Notes: generated by a model from the sequence alone, not told the origin. Positions 46,592-57,941 are shown, counted from the first letter of the stretch. The stretch: DNA of 64,000 nucleotides from Maratus speciosus (GCA_963932465.1 OZ010787.1:33732087-33796086), one strand, 5' to 3'. Made by a program: numbers and translations.

Positions 46592-46979
46592 AATTAAAAA
46601 TAGCACGGCTTATTTCATTCGATGTCAAGCATTTACTGATTATCCCTCAGAACTAGAGGCGAAAACTATATTTTAATAAACATCTAAAACTATATTTTAA
46701 AAAATATCTTTTAACTATTGTGTAAATCTGTAATTTAATACTTGTAATTGCTGTTATTTTTAATCATATATTTAATTTAATATATTTATAAATTATAAAT
46801 TGTTTGATGACGAGCCGATATATAATTCGAAACATAAAAGAAAATCAAAACAATTCAGATTAACAGACACTCTTATGAAATATATTTGAAAGGCTATGAG
46901 ATTATATATTTTTGCATTAACTGCAAATTAGGTACAGACATTGTCTTTTTTAATGTATTTTATTGTGATATTATAATAA
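46592..46979. other. AT-rich spacer
   Basis: Nothing recognised. Confidence 0.55.
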
Positions 46980-47846
46980 TCTATACTAGTAAAAGAAAGT
47001 TTCGCTTTGTGTGTTTGTCTGTGAGTGTGTGTGTCTCCGATGTCTAGCGGAATCTAACGCATGTACAAGTCTGAAAACTTATGTTAGGAGAGTCCAAGAC
47101 GGGTCCTTAGCACCTGCTGATCTGATTTTTATTTTTTTTAAAGGCCGAGGTCCCTGGACCCCTTTAAGTTTGTATGCCCTAAATTGTTAATAACTTGCCA
47201 TCTTTTTATCCGATTTTCTTAGTTTTTGGGACCAATTCTCTATTTAGTTATTCCTCATTTCTACATTCCAGTTAAAACCCTGGTCCCTGGGGTCCGGTAC
47301 AGGGCCCGCTTGAAGTTTTTGCGCCCAAATTGTTAATAAATTGCTTCATTTTAATCCGATCTTCAATTTTGGTATCCTGTTTACATTTAGTTATTCTCCC
47401 GTTTCCAACATTCTCATATTTTTATTGGGACTCTAGGGCCCTTTTTTAAGCATTTACCCAATTTTTTTGTGCATTTCTTTAAAATATTGTTCTAATGAAT
47501 AAATCATACCCTATGCTTAAATTTGACTAATTGAAGATCTAAAGCGCTAATTACTAAGACATTTTAACATGTTTTCATGTTAGGGCCCTCCTCTTGACTA
47601 TCAGTTCACCCATTTTTGTGCCCCCTATTATTGCTCCCTTAAAACTTGTTCGATTCATTAGCTTATTTTCTAAGAACTTCTTAAGTCCTCTAGCTACTAC
47701 ATGAACGACAATAAAATTTCTCACACTTCAGCTACAACCAGTTTTGAATATTAATCGCCTTCTTAGGACCTTTGGTGCAGCTTCTTTAAAAATGATACGA
47801 ATCGCTTGCAATTTTCTTTAACATAGGTCTAGCGTCCTCCGATTAC

Positions 47847-48234
47847 TAGGCTGAGCAAAAATTTTTGGTAAATTTGTGAAAGTTGCGTTTTTATGCGCGA
47901 ATTAACAACAAAAGCAACAAGGACAATTCTTTAAAGTAGAGACCATCATAGTCCACGACTTTCTGCCACCGTTCTGCCAGATTCTGGATTTGCTGGCTAA
48001 ATTTGTCACCGTTACCAGCACCTTCGTCCTCTGAAATCTCATCGACGGCTTTCAGAATCGTTAGGCCTTTTCTCTAATAATGCCGGGTCAGCACACGCAA
48101 ACCATACTGTTCAATAGGCATTTTGAAGCCAAAGTTCACAAGCACCTATAAATATACCACTAGTACTCCTATATATGATACAAATTCTGGTAACTATTAG
48201 ATTAAAAATTTCCCAGAACTTTTTGCTCAACCTA
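47847..48234. mobile_element. mariner-like element, internally deleted
   Basis: TAGGCTGAGCAAAAATTTTT at the left and AACTTTTTGCTCAACCTA at the right with TA borders, 388 bp, inserted in the repeat array. Confidence 0.82.
47890..48150 (-). pseudogene. mariner-like transposase C-terminal relic
   Basis: Minus strand: KMPIEQYGLRVLTRHY, a stop, then AVDEISEDEGAGNGDKFSQQ and LAERWQKVVDYDGLYFKEL. The last part is the ERW..V....G.YF tail of mariner-family transposases. The catalytic region is gone. Confidence 0.7.
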
Positions 48235-48598
48235 ATACTTTAAAAAGTACTAAAAAAATACCATTATACCCAACAACATTCCAGTTAAGGCGACTGGTCC
48301 CTTGGGGTCCGGTACAGGACTCTCTTGAAATTTTTGCACCATAATTTGTTAACAAATTGCCCCCTCTTAATCCGATCTTCATTTTTGGAACCCTTTTACC
48401 ATTTAGTTATTTTCCTTTTCTACATTCCAGTTAAAATTCTGGGCCCCCATAGGGTACCATAAGGCCTGGTCCGGAGCCCCTTGAACTTTTTATGTGCCAT
48501 GCATTTTTCACCCTTCAAATTTTCTTTCTTTCTCAATGCATAATTTTAAAGTTGGGTCTTGAACTGCTCTCCCTGGTCAACACCCTCATATTTTTACT

Positions 48599-48778
48599 GG
48601 CTGTGTGTTTAATTCAGATTCTTTGATCCACACCAGTTTTAAAAAATAGTGTAATTGGCTTTATTCTGGTATTATTACTTGTCCTTAAATAAGGTGAGTA
48701 TTTCCTTTTCAAAAAGGTGATGGCAATAAGCGGATTGAGTTTTTAAACCGTAATTTATTGCGACCGTTCAGGGGTTAA
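48599..48778 (+). mobile_element. TTAA-b MITE, left end lost
   Basis: GGCTGTGTGTTTAATTCAGA onward and the end GCGACCGTTCAGGGGTTAA match 20272-20489. The dyad-bearing end is missing. Confidence 0.85.
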
Positions 48779-49593
48779 GTTAGCATTTTTATTCCAGCCG
48801 AGTACAATCTAAGCCGACTGTTCCTTTTCACCACTGCAAACAATTCACATTTTTTAATTTTGGATCTAAGTTTTTATTTACTTTTATATTATTATTAATT
48901 TGAGCGAACAATATGCTTAAAGGGGTTAGAAAAGTTGAGTGGAGTTACTAAAGATTTTTTTAAATAGAAACTTATATTTTCATTCAGAAAAATTTAATCT
49001 ACAATGATTATATGAAAATGATGCCATTTTCTAGGCGCTTTTACTGGGAACGTTTTGTTTGAAAAGAGAAATAACTGATTCTTTATTTAATATAAATCAT
49101 AGAAAACGTTAGCATTGCATATGAAGTATTAGAACACTTAGCTATATAAGGTATAGCTGGAGTATGCAAACGCAATAGGAAATAAAACATAATAATCCAT
49201 TGTTTAGTCAGCTGACGTCAAACTGAATGCATTTGATAAAAAAGAGACGTCACATTTACGCGTTTATTTTATTTTATTATTATTTCCCTGAATATTTTTC
49301 TTGAAATTGAAATATTTGTATTATAGTAAATGTTTTAATTCCAGTTACATTTCAATGAAGATACTACGTCATTTTAATACACTTCTAGTAAACTCTTTTA
49401 ATTATAAAAACGAAAAATTCGCATTATCTTATTACATAGTTGTCAACTCTGCGCAAGAATCGGCAGCTATGTCAGAATGACGTCAATTCTGGATTTGAAA
49501 ATATAGCGAGTGAAACCCTTCTATTATTGGTTTATAAAAAAAAATAGTCCTTACGCATATTATTTTTGTGGCAACAAGAAAGAAATACTTGCA

Positions 49594-49800
49594 TTAGCCC
49601 CTTGGGGACGAGCGACCGGTATTCGTGTCGCGTAAGGTGCTCAGAATCGGGGATTATTCTCACCAGTAAATTTTTATTGTAAATTTTGCCTTATTTGATC
49701 CGAGCATTTTCCCGATTTAATTAGGCACAAATTTCTGTTTTAAAAAACCGGTGATTAAGATTAAAAATTCTGTAAAAGACGGTCGTCCCGAAGGGGTTAA
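49594..49800. mobile_element. TTAA-a relative, GGGGACGAGC subfamily
   Basis: TTAGCCCCTTGGGGACGAGC and GGTCGTCCCGAAGGGGTTAA ends. Possible dyad GCGAC...GTCGC near the left end. Core GCCTTATTTGATC...GATTTAATTAGGC. Confidence 0.8.
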
Positions 49801-50136
49801 GAAAAAAAAAAGTTTCGTATAATGATAAACTATGATAGTGTGTTGAAAAAGGGAAATAAATATGGTCTGTTTTTTTTTTTACTTGACCGGAATTTTACTC
49901 TTGTTCTTAAACATATGTATGTCAAGTTTCATTCAAATCAGTCAAAAATTGTAAATCTGGATAAGGAACATACAAACCAACAATGATTTATATATATAGA
50001 TATATAGATGTATAATAGTTTTAAAAGCCCAACTCTTTTATTTATTTCAGTGTATTAGTTACACGAATAAAAATTTTGTCAATTTTTTGTAAAGCTAAAT
50101 AAGCTCACACAATTTAAGCTTTTCTGCTTTTACGAC

Positions 50137-50344
50137 TTAACACTAGAACGCCCGGAAGTAGTCGATCCGACTCCGACCATATCATTAAATTTCAACTGAG
50201 ACCAGAAATTCTTCATTAAATAAGTTAAATATAAACAACGCAGATTTACGTTAAATAAATCAGTCAAATAATTTTAAATAAAAGTTCTGGTGTCAAATAT
50301 TTTTTATGAAACTTGAGTAAAATTTCCAGGCATTCTAGTTTTAA
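50137..50344 (+). mobile_element. TTAA-c MITE
   Basis: TTAACACTAGAACGCCCGG and CCAGGCATTCTAGTTTTAA. Dyad AGTCG-ATC-CGACT (50160-50172), 23 bp from the left end. Confidence 0.87.
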
Positions 50345-50526
50345 TTCAAAAGATGAAACTATTATTTTTCATAAATCTATATTTTATTCCATTACCAGAA
50401 ATCGTTATTATAATCCATAAAACGAAAATGAATTGTATAAAAATATGAAATAAAAGAGTAATGGTGGTGCTTTATTTAAACAATTTTCATCTAGATTTTC
50501 AGAGAAATATAAAATACAACATTTTT

Positions 50527-51753
50527 AGCTCATAGGCTATCAAAGCCTGAGAGCTTATGTGCCCGCCGGTTCCATATGTACGTACGTAACGCGATAACTC
50601 TTGATAGAAATATCCGATTTCCTTCAAAAAAATTTTCTAGGTTCATTCTGATAAGACACTTCCCTGATAAGTGTTGGGGGTTCATTGGTTAAGGATAAAG
50701 GGGGGAAAGGAGCTTAGTCCACCCCCTTTCCCCTTAATTTAGATAAATGGGTTTATCATGCAGAAATATTCAAATTGCCCCAAAATTTGGTATACCGATT
50801 TATTATGTTAAGGAGCTTACCTGATTAGATTTGGAAGTCCATTACTTAGGTATAAAGAAGGGAAAGGTGGGCTTGCCCCACCTTAATTTAGATATATGGG
50901 ATTTTCATGTAGAATTATTCAATTTGCTCCAAATTTGGTATACCGGTTTATTATGTTAAGGAGCTTCCCTGATTATATTTGGAAATTCATTAGTTAACAC
51001 TAGAACGGCGGGAAATTTTACTCAAGTTTTATAAAAATATTTCACATCAGAATTTTTACTTAAAACTATTTAACTTATTTATTTAAGTTATTTTTGCGCA
51101 GCATGTATTATTTTTAAATTATAAAAAGTTTTCTGGTTCGAATCGACATGTATTCGTTTGGCAGGGGTCAAAATGACCCCTTGCCGCCGTTCTAGTGTTA
51201 AGTATAAAGGGAGGACAGGGGCTACCCCCCTTAAATTAGATAAATGGGTTTTTCATGCAGAATTATTCGATTTGTTCCAAATTAGATACACCAGTTTACT
51301 CCGATATGGCGCTTCCTTCATTTGATTTGGAGGTTAATTGGTTAAGTATAAAAGGTGGAAATTGGGGCAAGTCCCCTCTCTTTGATTTACATAAATGGGT
51401 TTTCATGCAGAATTATCCAATTTAATTTTTTTTTTCTAGGTTCATTCTGATAAGGAGCTTTTCTGGTTAGATTTGAAGGTTCATTGGCTCAGCATAAAGG
51501 TAGGAATGGGGGAGCTAATATCCCGCCCCCCTTAATTTAGATAAATGGGACTTTACGGCAAAATTATCCGATTTGCTTCAAATTTGGTACACCGGTTTAT
51601 TCTGATAAGCGCTTCCCTGATTAGATTTGGAGGTTCATTTGTTAAGTATAAAGGGGGTTAAACAGGTGGATAATCCACTTTAATTTATTTTTCAAAGGTC
51701 ATTACCCTTTGAAATAAGTATAATATACAATTAGTGCGAATAGCCTGTGAGCT
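50527..51753. mobile_element. AGCTCAYAGGCTAT element with 147-bp repeats
   Basis: AGCTCATAGGCTAT at the left and ATAGCCTGTGAGCT at the right. About six direct units (GAGCTTCCCTGATTAGATTT near 50661, 50814, 50961, 51308, 51453, 51608) of 144-156 bp. One unit is enlarged by a TTAA-c insertion. It is absent from the paralogous segment at 60 kb. Confidence 0.8.
50994..51201 (+). mobile_element. TTAA-c MITE inside a tandem unit
   Basis: TTAACACTAGAACGGCGGG and CCGCCGTTCTAGTGTTAA. Dyad GGGGTCA-AAA-TGACCCC (51164-51180), 21 bp from the right end. Neighbouring units read GGTTAAGTATAAA unbroken, proving insertion into TTAA with duplication. Confidence 0.95.
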
Positions 51754-51993
51754 CAATGCCACTAGTTTAACTGGGCACTTTCCTTTTTATTTAATCAATA
51801 AATGAAATCTCTTTAATATTCAAGATTTTTCAACGCTGACTTTAAACTTTGTTGATTCCAAAATAATCTTCTCATCGTATTTCATTTTACGTTATTAAAT
51901 GGAAAAGCTTGTCATATCAGAAGACCTTGAACTTTTAATTCTTCTTTCGAATTTCAGATTAGAAAATGAATGCGAGGTGATTAAAGAAAAACT

Positions 51994-52513
51994 TAACCTT
52001 TAAATGCGCGATTTTTTATTATGTTTCAAAAAAATTATATATGATTCTCTGAAAGGTTTATTACACAGGAAAACTAATGAAAAAAATCAGAGATACATTT
52101 TTCATATAATACGGCAATCTTTTCTTCTGTCGCACATCTGAAATACAAGTAAAAGCTACTGCCGTGTGGCTATTGTACGCTAAAATATTGCACATTCGTA
52201 AGTATTTTAATAAGTATTTCTCCAAATACCTTATCTTATATAATTATTTATTTTATAAAACTTAACCTTTAACCCTTTAATTCACATGATAGAATACGTT
52301 CTAGAAATTACGTAGTTCAGAGAATCTGACTTTACACCAGAAAATTTCAATGGTTAATATCGCTTTATTTAAATACGGAATGTCTCTTATTAATTACAGC
52401 AAATATTGTTATTCTAATTTTCTGGTGTGAATTAGGTATATACGAATAAAAAATCTATTGAATTCGAAACCTTGTTCTTTGCATATATGCAAAGCTTCGC
52501 ACTAAAGGTTTAA
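51994..52513 (+). mobile_element. TTAA-j composite MITE, copy 1
   Basis: About 520 bp made of two modules. The A half starts TTAACCTTTAAATGCGCGAT. The B half starts near 52269 (TTTAACCCTTTAATTCAC) and ends TTTGCATATATGCAAA (52488-52503), then the terminal TTAA. The junction has several TTAA. Confidence 0.9.
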
Positions 52514-52948
52514 CCCTTTGCACACGGGAGTGTTTCAAGGTGTCGCGCGGAAATCAGGGTTCCGAATGCACTGCACACCAATAATTTCTTACTGTTTATT
52601 TAGATATCTTTAATCGCCGATAATGCTGCCATTTGGTTAGGTAATTCGAAGAAAATTACTTTAAAAACCGGTGTCCAGAGCATTTGGAGCCCCTATTTAC
52701 ACGGGGACCTAGCAGTGTTGCCAGTGGGCTAATTTTATTTAATTCAGGCTTCTTGATTGGCACCAATTTTTTGAAATAGAAAAATTCGGCTTAATTAATG
52801 ACATATTAATTAAGGCGAAATCAAGGGGAATTTTACCATTTCACAAAAGTTGCGACAATCAAGAAATCTGAATTTTTAAAAAGTAGCCCACTGGCAACAC
52901 TGGAGCCTATTGGTGAGTGAGAGTCACCTCTCGAGAGCAAAGGGATAA
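52510..52948. mobile_element. TTAA-i relative, hAT-interrupted
   Basis: TTAACCCTTTGCACACGGG and CTCGAGAGCAAAGGGATAA. Dyad-like GGTGA...TCACC near the right end. Contains a CAGTGTTGCC MITE at 52713-52902 and shares its left TTAA with the composite element. Confidence 0.75.
52713..52902. mobile_element. hAT MITE, CAGTGTTGCC family
   Basis: CAGTGTTGCCAGTGGGCTA and its complement, 190 bp. Flanks GGACCTAG and GAGCCTAT (5 of 8). Core CGGCTTAATTAATG...CATTAATTAAGGCG-like. Confidence 0.88.
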
Positions 52949-53184
52949 TTCTCGCGCTCGGGTTTTTATTCAGAAATTGCGTAGTTCAGAGAATCTGACT
53001 ATGTACTAGAAAGTTTTAGTGGTTAATTTCGCTTTATTTAAATACGGAATGTCTGTTATTAATTAAAGCAAATATTGCTAGTCTAATTTTCTGGTGGGAA
53101 TTAGGTATATACGAATAAAAAAAATCACTTAAATTCAAAACACAGTTGTTTGCATATATGCAAAGCTGCGCACTAAAGGGTTAA
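52945..53184 (+). mobile_element. TTAA-j, B half only
   Basis: From TTATTCAGAAATTGCGTAGT through TTTGCATATATGCAAAG to GCACTAAAGGGTTAA. The A half is absent, so the B half may be mobile alone or this copy is truncated. Confidence 0.8.
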
Positions 53185-53340
53185 TAATATTTATGTAAGT
53201 TTTGTTCGCTTTAAAGCGATCTGGACCATAATTTTTAAATTCATAGATATTTCAAGAACGTTTAAAAATTTCTATTGAAAAAAAATTCAGTTCATGTGTT
53301 TTCCCAGTAATGTTTTTATAATTAAAATATAAACTATATT

Positions 53341-54036
53341 AGGGGTTGTACGCGTCTTGAAATTTCAAGACCAGGAAATTCTTCGGTACAAGTATTTTCT
53401 TACAGGAAATCTCTTCTTAACCCTTTATTGCGCAGCTTTGCATATATGCAAACAACAGTGTTTTGAATTTAATAGAATTTTTTTATTCGTATATACCTAA
53501 TTCACACCATAAAATTAAAATAGCAATAACTGCTTTAATTAATAACAGACAATCCGTATTTAAATAAAGCGAAATTAACCACGGAAACTTTCTGGTGTAA
53601 AGTCAGATTTTCTCAATTATGTAATTTCTAGAGCGTATTATATCATGGGAATTAAAGGGTTAAAGGTTAAGTTTTATAAAATAAAAAATTATATAAAATA
53701 AGGTATTTGGAGGCATACTTCTTAAAATATTTACAAATTTGCAATATTTTAGCGTAAAACAGCCACACGACAGTAATTTTTATTTGTATTGCAGATGTGC
53801 AACAGTAGAAAAGATTGACGTATTATATGAAAAATGCATCTGTGATTTTTTTTTTCATTATTTTTCATGTGTAACAAACCTTTCAGAGAATCATATATAA
53901 TTTTTTCGAAACAAAATAAAAAATCATGCATTAAAGGGTTAAATAAAGCGAAATTTCAGGCGCTTAAACTAGATTTATTTTTCTATAAAAAATACTGATA
54001 TTTGTCCTGAACAATTCCTTGAAGCGTGCAACCCCT
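53341..54036. mobile_element. CAGGG-type MITE, GTTCGTAC subfamily, split
   Basis: AGGGGTTGTACGCGTCTTG and CTTGAAGCGTGCAACCCCTG. ACTATAT lies on both outer sides. A TTAA-j composite is inserted at 53417-53942; joining the halves gives a 170-bp element like 14272-14449. Confidence 0.85.
53417..53942 (-). mobile_element. TTAA-j composite MITE, copy 2
   Basis: Reverse orientation: B half first (TTAACCCTTTATTGCGCAGC, TTTGCATATATGCAAA), then A half ending AATCATGCATTAAAGGGTTAA. 526 bp. Confidence 0.92.
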
Positions 54037-54067
54037 GACTATATACCTAAGACTTTTTTTTTTTTTT

Positions 54068-54282
54068 TTAAACCATTTCAGGGGCAAAGTACTTAGATTC
54101 GTTAAATGCTGAACTGATTGAATGAAACCGGAATTTACAAAAAAATTTACTTGAAAATAAATAAAAGACTTCGTGTAGTTAACAAAAGTGAAATGTTCAT
54201 TTCAAATTTCTGGTGCAAAAGTGGCATTTAGGGATTAATATTCAGTGATCCAAAAATGAACCACAGCCCTTCAAGGGGTTAA
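54068..54282. mobile_element. TTAA-k MITE
   Basis: TTAAACCATTTCAGGGGC and CCCTTCAAGGGGTTAA. AAGTACTT (54087-54094) lies 19 bp inside the left end. Relative at 59761. Confidence 0.75.
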
Positions 54283-54436
54283 ACAAATAAATTTTGAAGA
54301 TGCACGTACATTTTAACGTCTGAATAAAATATTATTTAAACGAAATATGAAACATTAGGCAGACTTGAATATATTTAAAAAGCAATTAATTTTTTTTAAT
54401 TATACATAAAGGCATTTAATTAAACCATAAAAAGTA

Positions 54437-55313
54437 TAGGGTAAAGTGCCCATATTTCGTACTCTCTCCTAATTTCGTCCCCCTTAACTTCCCAGCTTCT
54501 GCGAATGTGGCGCCACTTATGACGCAAAGCACAGGGGGCGGAAGGTAAAAGGGGGTCAGTGTTGAAAGTTTCGTTCGCCAACACGCATGCATAATGATAG
54601 ACGCCTTATTTCCCATTTTTTAATGGCTTCAGTTCATATTACGTCGTTTATAGAACGTTATTTACTGTACTGCAAGTATTTTTTTTTTCTTATTCATTGC
54701 ATGTATCTTACGTAGGTAAGATGCTGACGGTAGCATACAGTGAGTTTTAGGACGCTCTTTTCATCTTTCAATAACTGAAGCTCCGTCCTATTGGGAAGTA
54801 GCATGGTCCCAATTTCGTCCCCTATGCTGTTCTTATTTTCGTCCCGGGGGCGAAATTGGGAATGCTTTTTAATGACTTTTTTTTTCTTTTTTTTTTTTTT
54901 TTTCAATTTTTCTTCCTTATGTTTGGATGGCTAATGTTTCGTTATTTTATTCTTCCACTGATAATTAGTACATTTCTTTGTGCCTTACTTTAATGCAAAT
55001 TAAATTACTTACTCATTTAGAAATAAATTTTGTTTTAGTTATAAGTTAAGCCTCGGCGTATTGGATTTTTTTTTTTGTGTGTGTGGGGGGGGGGGGGACG
55101 AAACTGGGACCATTATTTTTCTTTTGCATTTTTTAGATACTTTTGAAAAAACAATTTTTCGCATTGTTAAAATTTTTTTGTACGATATTTGACTATGTTT
55201 CTATGTGCGTAATTAGTCTATGTAAAATCCAAGTGTGGTAGATTTGCACTGAAAATTACAACTTCCAAGGGCCTAAAAGTGACTGGGGGACGATAATACG
55301 ACACCTTACCCTA
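54437..55313. mobile_element. TAGGGTAAAGTG element with repeated TTTCGTCCC motifs
   Basis: TAGGGTAAAGTGCCCATATT and GACACCTTACCCTA ends with TA borders, 877 bp. AATTTCGTCCC occurs at 54472 and 54813 and inverted (GGGCGAAATTGGGA) at 54846, with GGACGAAACTGGGAC at 55096. G13 run at 55085-55097. No transposase. Confidence 0.72.
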
Positions 55314-55638
55314 CTCTTCGCTATGTCATCGCATAGCCTCATCAGTACTAATATCAACCACAACAACAAAACATCGAACACACTGGACTCAGTAAAATAA
55401 AAAGTTTTTCATTTGGAAATAAGAAATATTCATTAGGAATAGAGCCTGATTCGTTCAGGTTATATCGGTATAGCTTAGTGAACCATCCCTGCATGAAAAG
55501 TCTGTAATGGTAATCTTTGCAGTTATTTTTCAAAATTAACGTATCTGCGAAAGGTGGGGTATGGTCCCATGCGTGTCAAAAGCATGTTGGACTAATCTGG
55601 AATTTCATTTGCCATTTTTAAATTCCTCAATATGCTCA
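55314..55638. other. spacer
   Basis: Nothing recognised. Confidence 0.55.
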
Positions 55639-56165
55639 TTAACCCTTAAATGCGCGATCTTTTATTTTGCTTCGAGAAAAATTATATATGATTCTCTGAA
55701 AGGACACAGGAAAAATAATTTTAAAAAATCAGAGATATATTTTTCATATAATACGTCAATCTTTTCGTCTGTTGCACATCTGCAATATAAGTAAAAACTA
55801 CTGTCGTGTGGCTGTTTTACACTAAAATAATACAAATTACTGTACAAATTACTATTATAATAATACAAATACTTTAATAAGTATGTCTTCAAATACCTTA
55901 TTTTATAAAACTTAACCTTTCACCCTTTAATTCTCATAATAGAATACGTTCTGGAATTTACGTAGTTCAGTGAATCTGACTTTACGCCAGAAAGTTTCAA
56001 TGGTTAATTTCGCTTTATCTAAATACGTAATGTCTGTTTTTTAATTAAAGCGAATACTGCTAATTTAATTTTCTGGTGTGAATTAGATATATGCGAATAA
56101 AAAAAAAATCTATTAAATTCAAAATAGTGTTTGCATATATGCAAAGCTGCACACTTAAGGGTTAA
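55639..56165 (+). mobile_element. TTAA-j composite MITE, copy 3
   Basis: TTAACCCTTAAATGCGCGAT to TTTGCATATATGCAAAG then CACTTAAGGGTTAA. 527 bp, uninterrupted. Confidence 0.93.
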
Positions 56166-56370
56166 GTCGTATCTCCGTAGATCTTCCAGTCTCACCTATA
56201 TGTACATTCTTGCAATCAATGCACGGAATGAATCTTGTTTTGTCATATTTAAACTTGTGGCTATTTAAAAAAGAACTCAACTTATTTAATGGTTTAAAAG
56301 AAACTCCAATGTTAAATAATTATTTAAAAACAGATGAAACTTTCTTCGAAACGCTATCGTTAATATCGTC

Positions 56371-56623
56371 GGTACCATGTCAAATTATCCAAAATCAAAA
56401 ATTCAATGTTGCCAATGGGTTACTTTTTTTTATTCAGTTTTCTTCATTGGCACCACTTTTTTGAAATAGTAAAATTTGCCTTATTTAATGACACATTAAT
56501 TAAGGCGAAAACAAGGGGAATTTTACTATTTCAGAAAAGTGGTGAGATTAAGAAATTTGAATTTTTAAAAATAATAGCCCACTGGCAACACTGTTTTCAT
56601 ATTGGATAGTTTGACATGGTACC
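56371..56623. mobile_element. hAT-type MITE with 30-bp extended arms
   Basis: The inner part 56404-56593 (CAATGTTGCCAATGGG ... CCCACTGGCAACACTG) is a CAGTGTTGCC element. It is enclosed by complementary arms GGTACCATGTCAAATTATCC and GGATAGTTTGACATGGTACC with no 8-bp duplication at the inner border. Either it inserted exactly at the centre of a palindrome or the arms are new ends. Confidence 0.8.
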
Positions 56624-56866
56624 AAATAAACAAATAAAACTGCTAGGTTTAACCCTTTAGTGCGCAGTTTTGCATATATGCAAACAGCAGTGTTTTCAAT
56701 TTAATAGATTTTTTATTCATATATACCTAATTTACAGCAGAAAATTAAAATAGCAATATTTGCTTTAATTAATAACAGACTTTTCGTACTTAAGCAAAGG
56801 GAAATTAACCATTGAAACTTTTTGTTGTAAAGTTATATTCTATGAAGTACGTAATTTCTAGAATGT

Positions 56867-57426
56867 ATTCTATCCATGGAACTACTAACAAAGACAAACT
56901 GACATATCCTTAAAATGGTGAAGCTTCAACTGTAACCGCTATTGCAGGGGTTGCTTACAGCCGGTGGAAACTTCCACCAGTAGATTTATATAGAAATTTT
57001 CTGCTTATTTAAACGCCTTATTATTGCAACATTTCAGTCATAAATAATGGCAGAAACAGATTTTCATTTTTACTGGTAGAAGTTTACTTTGGCGGTAGTC
57101 AAGCCCTGTGTTTCCGCCATATTGTGAAAACCCGGGAAACAAACGGTCAGTTTTACAAGGCTAACTGATACCAGTAAAAACAAATAGAAATTTTTACGAC
57201 ATTTGTATGAAAATTTTTCCATGAACAAGACGCTTAAATAAGACGAAAATTTTTACTCAATTTTACTGGTGTGATGTTTGCCCTGACGGTAATCAGAAAC
57301 TAAAGATCCGATTTAAAAAAAAATCAGCCGCCATCTTCTGACAATCTCCTCAGTTACTTCACTCGCAACTGGTAGACTGTAGACTATATGTCTCCTCCTC
57401 TTTATTCATAACTCCATTATTCTATC
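56867..57426. mobile_element. insertion with 8-bp duplication ATTCTATC
   Basis: ATTCTATC at 56867-56874 and 57419-57426 bounds 544 bp. Inside is a CAGGG-type hairpin (56945-57108, CAGGGGTTGCTTACAGCC) with the palindrome GGTGGAA-AC-TTCCACC, then a second hairpin (about 57150-57275) with ACCAGTAAAA / TTTTACTGGT arms. The family is unknown. Confidence 0.65.
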
Positions 57427-57570
57427 ATGTGAATTAAAGGGTTAAATGTTAAGTTTCATAAAATAAATAATTATACAAAATAAGGTATTTGGAGACATGC
57501 ATATTAAAATATTTACTAATTTGCAATGATTAAGTGTAAAACAGCCACACGCAGTAGTTTTTACTTGTAT

Positions 57571-57795
57571 TTAACCCCTTAACGGTCGCATTAAATTACG
57601 GTTTAATAATTCAAATTACTTATTGGCACCACTTTTTGGGAAAGAAATATTCACTTTATTTAATGACAGGTAAAATGATACCATAATAAAGCCAATTACA
57701 CTATTTTATAAAACTGGTGAGAATCAAACAAATCTGAATAAATCTAAGAAAGACACAGCCCGTGAATACGACGGGAGCGAGAATTAAGGGTTTAA
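57571..57795 (-). mobile_element. TTAA-b MITE, reverse, nested
   Basis: TTAACCCCTTAACGGTCGCA and CCCGTGAATACGACGGGAGC then GAGAATTAAGGGTTTAA. Inserted in the A half of composite copy 4. Confidence 0.92.
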
Positions 57796-57941
57796 GGTGC
57801 ACAATAGAAGGGAAGGTTGACGTATTATGTGAAAAATGTATCTCTGATTTTTTTCATTATTTTTCCTGTGTAGTAAAACTTTCAGAGAATCATAGATAAT
57901 TTTTTCGAAACAAAATAAAAAATCGCGCATTTAAGGGTTAA

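Larger units (their letters stand above)
46980..50010 (+). mobile_element. Helitron-like or similar element with internal repeats, nested
   Basis: Starts TCTATACTAGTAAAAGAAAG between A and T, then TTTGTCTGTGAGTGTGTG, like Helitron-type 5' ends common in arthropods. The end region AAGTTTCATTCAAATC...GGAACATACAAACCAAC... ATATAGATATATAGAT resembles the usual 3' partner. 47130-48590 holds diverged units of about 145 bp (GGTCCCTGGGGTCCGGTAC). Three other elements are inserted. No Rep/helicase is seen and no clear CTRR terminus. Confidence 0.5.
50030..54420 (+). repeat. segmental duplication, left copy, transposon-inflated
   Basis: Unique-looking pieces at about 50060-50136, 50345-50520, 51775-51990 and 53185-53335 match, in order, 59690-59760, 59990-60180, 60190-60405 and 60410-60560 at roughly 70-75% by eye. 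Shared words include GTATTAGTT.CACGAATAA, ACCAGAAATCG, TTCAACGCTGACTTT and CCAGTAATC/GTTTT. Everything between is inserted transposons. Confidence 0.75.
56649..57941 (-). mobile_element. TTAA-j composite MITE, copy 4, twice interrupted
   Basis: TTAACCCTTTAGTGCGCAG at the left, AATCGCGCATTTAAGGGTTAA at the right. Two insertions: about 552 bp after ATTCTATC (56867-57426) and TTAA-b (57571-57795). Subtracting them returns about 520 bp, the length of the other copies. Confidence 0.92.

Noticed and set aside
54694..54906. Frame starting with a lysine run
   Set aside because: The lysines come from a poly-T tract inside a transposon.
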